A stretch of DNA of 64,000 bases. Source: Diplosphaera chodatii (lineage: Eukaryota > Chlorophyta > Trebouxiophyceae > Prasiolales > Stichococcaceae). Made by a program: the position numbers and the translations under genes. Below the pieces are notes generated by a model. It was given only the letters and a program-made list of their open reading frames with translations. It was not told the origin of the DNA and did no database searches. The stretch covers positions 2,108,001 through 2,172,000 of the forward strand of contig JAALGY010000038.1 of NCBI GenBank assembly GCA_032358165.1, in the 5' to 3' direction. The first letter of the stretch is position 1. Every line of letters begins with the position of its first letter. Positions 59,227 to 64,000 of this stretch are shown here, piece after piece.

Positions 59227-62200
59227 CTAGCTGTCCAGCTGCAGCTGCTGGAGCAGGTTCCGCAGGGCGTGGTTGGGCACAATGCCGCCTGCCCCCGGCG
59301 GCAGCGGCTGCTGACTGTACGGGTCCAAGCCTGGGTTGTCCCGCAGCCAAGCCTTCAGGGCCTCCCGCTCGAAGCTGTGGCCCCCGCTGCCGCACAGCAC
59401 CGGGTCCCGCATCACCTCGCCGCTCAGCGGGCAGCGCCACCAGTCCGTCTCCACCACCGTCGCTGCCGCGGCTGCTGAGTTCTGTGGCGGCAGGGTCGTA
59501 GCACATGATGCTGTGTCAGGCGCCACAACCGCTCCTGCCCCTGGCGCTGTTGCGGATGCATCTGGCTGCGCTGCATCTGCCAATGGCGCATTGCTGCAGC
59601 AGGGGGCCTTCCCCTGAGGCTCTGCTGTGCTGTCAGGGGCTGTGGCAGGGTCGACTGCGACGCTGGCAGCTTGTGCCTCAGTTGTGGCTGCAGCCTCCTG
59701 CTGCATGGCGGCCTTCTTGTGGGCACGCCTCTTGGCGGCTGCCTTGCTGCGCCGGCTTGGGGCTTCTGCTGAGTGCTCTTCAGCCTGCAGGAGCATCGTG
59801 GCGACTGGTCAACGGCCGCGATGTCATGCTGCTGCAAGAGCTGCGACCACTTGGCAATGTACATGCATGCGCTAGTCAGGTTGTGCACTCTAAGAGTGCA
59901 TGGTGTGCCGACACCTTCCGATGACCGCAGCACCGTTGTGGCCACACTCACCAGCAGCTCCTGCATCGCACGCTCCGCTGCAGCGACAGCATCGGCATCC
60001 GCAGCCGCTGCACTGCTGCCGCCTGATGTGCCGTCGCCCCCGCCACCACCTGCCAGCGCGGCCGCCACCTTGTGCAGCAGCACATCCCGCTGCTTGGGCC
60101 ACCCCGCAGCGAACTGCGCCAGCGGCTGTAGGCTCCTGACCATGCCGAGCAGCAGAAACGGTGGTGCTGGGCGTGTAGATGGCAAGCTCTGGTAGCAGCA
60201 GGAAGCGCAAACTGGAGCAGCAGCACATGGATGCTAAAGCTGACCTGACGCTGTGCACCCCCTGTGCCTCCCAGCTGCCGTCCTGCAGCAGAGCTGCACG
60301 CGTCGCTGCATCCGTACCCACCACCGACGCCAGCAGCTCGCAGATGACGCTGACCCTGCCCAACGTATTCATCCAGCACTCTGCATTCTCCGCCAGCTCT
60401 GCTGCAGCCGCCACCGGCAGCAGCGTCAGCGCCTGTGGACATGCCAACGACTCAAATGCCGCCAGTTCTTGACCGAGATGGTCCGGGGAGGCATCTCAGC
60501 GGAGCAGCTTGCATGCTTTAGAGGCGGTGCGCCATGCCGGGGGGCCGTGCAGCATGAGATGCCATGCGGCTGCTGCATGGCAATGCAGACGCTTTCAGCA
60601 TGGTGGAGCACTCACGTGCAGCAGGGACGGCGCGATGCCAGCCTTGGCGAGGGCGCACGCCAGTTTCGGCGTCATGCAGCGCGCGACTGTCTGCAGAAGC
60701 TGCCTCCCCTGGAACCTGATCCAGCACACCAGCTCCAGCCTCACCCCCGCGATTTGGGGCGTCGCGTCAGGCGCAGCCGCATGCGCCGCAGCCTCTGCGT
60801 GCGCGAGTCGGAAGCAGTCGGCGCCGCCCTGCGCGAGCAGCTGCAAGACCGCAGCAGCCCACGGCCGGCGGCTGACGGCACCGACATCCTGCAGGTGCAC
60901 TGAAGAATCGGCAACCCGAAGGTGGTGCTTCGGTCAACACCGGGTCTTCAAGAGATGTCGAGCAGCGCAGATATGTCAAGCAGAGCGCCCAATGGCTGCG
61001 CTGAAGCATCAAGGCTGGGACGTAATATATGGGGCCTGCACATGACAGTTCTACAGGGTGCAGGGCGCGCCCCACCAGCTTGGAGCAGGGCGCCTGCGCT
61101 ATGTTCAGCAGGGCGCATGCGGCGGCGCACAACCCCGGCGCAAGGCAGTTGCCGGTGTGATTTTCAAAGCCCAGGCCGGGGCATTTCGCCCGAACATTGC
61201 GGCACCGGTGTGCGGGCGCCTGCGCCACCCAACCACAGGCTTGATGCGCCGCTGCCAACATGCCATCGCAGGGCAGCAGTCATATCATAGTCGTTTGCAG
61301 CACATGTGCATGTACAAGCAACTGGCATCGGTGCCGTTGGAAGTTTTGGTCTGCTGGTTGGGTGTTCGAGGAGAAGCGTACCGCCACAGCTGCGCCAAGG
61401 GCACGTACTGCCTCCAGGCTCACAGTGCTGTCGATGTCAAGGATGCGGTACGGCGGAGAGCACCAGCCCGTCAGAGTCTGCAACACACACAGCCGCACGG
61501 CATCTACGACTGGCACGATGTGTCAGCCACGCTGCAAGCCCACATGACTCCAGCAGTCTGATCATGCGCATGCCGCCGCTGCTCACCTGGGTTATCTCGG
61601 CCAGAAAGTCAGCACTGATGTCCACAAGGAGGGACAACTGCAGGTGAACATGAAGTGCCATCACATCCGCCCTGGTCGACACACAGTTGCAAATGTTGGG
61701 CAATGCCCTCATGCACTACTAATCCCCGGTGAGTTCCGGCACATCAAAGTATGACATGTGCTTGGCCCAAAGGTGGAGTTGCCGATGGTGCAGGTGTTCA
61801 GACGGCATCAGAACCCCATGTCAGCATTCCGCCAGCATGTGCAGCACAGCACATGGCAGCATGGTGGCAACTCAGCAAACAGATGTTCCAATCAAGCGCT
61901 TGGGGCGTCAACAGAAGGCCACGCAATGCACCTGATCCGCAAAGGAATCCAGCCCGGGCCAGGATGCCGGGTGGGTGCAGGACGGCCGAAGCAGCTGCTG
62001 CTCATCAGACGCGAGCCACGCGGCGGCCAGCAGCTGCACACGGGACAGCGGCCCCAGCAGTGTGCGGAGGTGAGCATATGGCTTGGTCCGCTCTGCAGCA
62101 CAGCCAGGCACCAGATTCAATCGTGCCATGTTGATGGGGTTTGGTGCATATTGCTCGGTGCTGCTGTGCGCTGCCTCCGGCTGGCTGCCCAAGCACTTGG

Positions 62201-64000
62201 GCGCCTGGCCGCTTGCCAGCCAAGCTGAGGACGCAGGTTGCACAGGATGCGCACGCCCCGCACTGGTTGATGCAGCTGAAGCACCTGGCGTCGGCAGGCT
62301 GTCGCGCGCGAGCAGCACCAGGCCCACCAGCAGCCCGACGTGCGGCGCTGCCAGGCGGTCCAGGGCGGCGTGCAGAGCCGCGAGCACAGCGGAGTGCAGC
62401 GCCGGCAGCCCTGCGGTCATGCAGCGCCTCTCGCCTGCACATCGCCACACCGCGCGAGTCGCCCGATTGCACTCTGCATCAGCTCCAGCACCCAGGTCGC
62501 ACCGCCAACATCCAATATCTGACGGTGTGTCATGATGATGCACACCATCGCTTCTCTCCAATGCGCCACCAAATAACGTGCCATCTAGACTTTCACTGGT
62601 CACAGCAGGTTCGGCAGCCTACACCTGCAGACTCGTACCTGTGATGTGCCGCAGCGTGAGGTGTGCCTCCCTCAAGCAGCCTGGTATCGTCGGGCCTGTT
62701 CCATCATCGGGCTGCAGCCCGGCCGCAGCAGCTTGCCCCTCGACCTCGGCGCACACCAGGAGCTGCACGCAGTTGTTCTGGCAGACTGTTCAGTAATCTA
62801 GCTAAGCGCTGAGAAGCATGACCAAGCATTAAGTCCTCACTATAGTGCACAGCATTCAGATCGCATTTTTGCCTACTGCACCAAAACCCCGAAGAGCCTG
62901 ATGGATAAGTGCTTTGACGGAGCCCAGCACCCAGAGCACAGACACATCTTGTGCAAAAACAGCATCGACAGCTCGACATCACCTGTCGGATCAGCTGGCC
63001 CAGGGCGTCCAGCAGCTGGGGCTCGTGAATGCTGCTGCGCAGCGCTTGCTCAGACAGGCACCACAGCAGGCATTCCGCAGCCGTTCGCAGGCAAGCAAGG
63101 CGATGCCACAGCTCGATGGCCGCATCGCTCAGCTGAGTCTGCTGCTGCAGGTCGCGTGTTTGCTGCTGATGCTGGACTGCCGGGCCGAGGAGAGCACAAA
63201 AGTTGCATAGCGCCTCTGCGATTGTGCGCAGCATGCCAGTGCAGTCGATCGCAATCTGCGCCTGCAGCAGGTCAATGATGCATCCTTGAGGAGGCAGATG
63301 CTTGGCAAGCGCACATCTGGCTCCCTCCTGTGTGCCTCGGCACATCACATGGGTCAGGATTTGGGACACGACAGCAGGCAAGGACCACTCTCGTGCCGTC
63401 GCCCACTGGGTCAACAGTGGGGCCAACTGTGCTGATGTGTTCAAGGTGTGTCAAGGTGTTCCCGCTGTCCAGTGGCACGCACCTGCTGGCTGCTGAGCAG
63501 CTCGCTGCGCTGCGCGGTCTGGTGGGACATCATCACCAGGGCGCCTGTGAGGTGGACGGCGTTTAGGGCGCGCTGCGGCGAGCCCGGCAGCCCCCGGAGC
63601 AGCTCCGCCTCCGCGACCGGCAGCAGGCTTGGGCCCATCCACGCAAAAGCACCCAGCAGGCGCTTTGCCATGCCAGCAGGCACCGGGCGAATGATGCCCA
63701 TGCCAAAGGTGACCTGCATGAGGCCGTGGCAGAGGCAGGCGGCCGCAGCTGGGTCCGCTGTTTCATGCGCCTGCGTCCAGCCGGCTTTCTCCATTGCCGC
63801 CACGATCGCAGTCGCGCCGCGCCAGAGGCACGCCGCCTCGTGGCGTGGCAGCGCCTTCGGGTCGTCTCGGCAGCCGAGCCGCTCGGCCAGCTGGATCAGG
63901 TCCGCTGCGGCAGCTGCCTTGCTCCTGCCAAATGCCTGCCAGTCCGGCTCCATGCACACCAGCAGCTGGCGGTGGCGCTCTGTTTGCAAAGCGATAATGT
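59227..64000 (-). CDS. U-box E3 ubiquitin ligase-like protein, 5' end beyond window
   Basis: Exons on the minus strand: 63979-63483, 63426-62983, 62762-62639, 62434-61932, 61637-61587, 61477-61382, a tentative 61219-61076, 60888-60616, 60432-60259, 60125-59952, 59784-59227. Together they encode about 1013 codons in phase; the first exon enters with a split codon, so more exons lie past 64000. The last exon ends in a U-box: WWRCPLSGEVMRDPVLCGSG, then HSFEREALKAWL, PYSQQPLPP and NHALRNLLQQL. U-boxes recruit E2 enzymes through a RING-like fold without zinc. The upstream about 850 residues are Leu/Ala-rich helices (LTLLPVAAAAELAENAECWM, LLKAFAW-type patches) consistent with a helical-repeat substrate-binding region, but I cannot assign ARM or another class. 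A basic linker (SRRSKAAAKRRAHKKAA) precedes the U-box. Exon 61219-61076 is weakly supported and could be dropped without changing phase. Confidence 0.8.

Noticed and set aside
1..64000. Bacterial or viral origin, operons, mobile elements
   Set aside because: Dense spliced introns, plant-type gamma-tubulin, HRQ1 and deformylase, and absence of ribosome-binding sites, transposases or terminal repeats all point to a nuclear algal genome.

Overview
The window looks like nuclear DNA of a green alga. It is GC-rich, and its genes are cut into many short exons by GT-AG introns (plus a few GC-AG introns) with C/T-rich tracts ending in TGCAG. The gene content is plant-type: a plant-style HRQ1 helicase with an N-terminal ubiquitin-like domain, a PDF1A-type peptide deformylase, gamma-tubulin, a Shewanella-like protein phosphatase, a B12D-like protein and a plastid-type leader. 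I saw no rRNA, tRNA, CRISPR array, transposase or bacterial operon. For each multi-exon gene I worked out splice sites by hand and required codon phase to be kept across every junction. All models below close in frame, but they are models and not transcript evidence.

Layout. 1-1753: almost nothing recognisable, apart from one possible zinc-finger-like exon at the left edge (-). 1754-2056 (-): B12D-like small membrane protein. 2462-15386 (-): HRQ1/DUF1998 helicase, 35 exons, about 2041 aa. It starts divergently from 16128-18410 (+): secreted or organellar PPP-type phosphatase, 8 exons. 18977-20702 (+): peptide deformylase, 6 exons. 21625-22921 (+): weakly supported hypothetical gene. 23548-30520 (+): long coiled-coil and TPR protein with a plastid-like leader, 16 exons. 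30521-32687: no gene recognised. 32688-47258 (+): giant secreted modular protein, 38 exons, about 3220 aa. 48346-51062 (+): disordered tail-anchored protein, 9 exons. 51460-55486 (+): gamma-tubulin, 15 exons. 55968-58555 (-): secreted CAP/PR-1 protein with a Pro-Thr-Ala-Lys stalk, 11 exons. 59227-64000 (-): U-box protein that runs off the right edge.

These are independent nuclear housekeeping and cell-surface genes, not a co-operating cluster. The most novel item is the giant secreted protein. It carries seven copies of a roughly 225-residue beta-rich module, each bracketed by one cysteine just before a 'DFExDT' motif and one just after an 'AIDDV' motif, joined by Pro/Thr/Ser-rich linkers. 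Two of the modules sit in consecutive 1397-bp tandem copies that are nearly identical even in their introns. Other points of interest are a roughly 50-residue insertion in the M-loop of gamma-tubulin, a set of GC-AG introns (three of them stop-free and a multiple of three long), and an unusually enlarged HRQ1.
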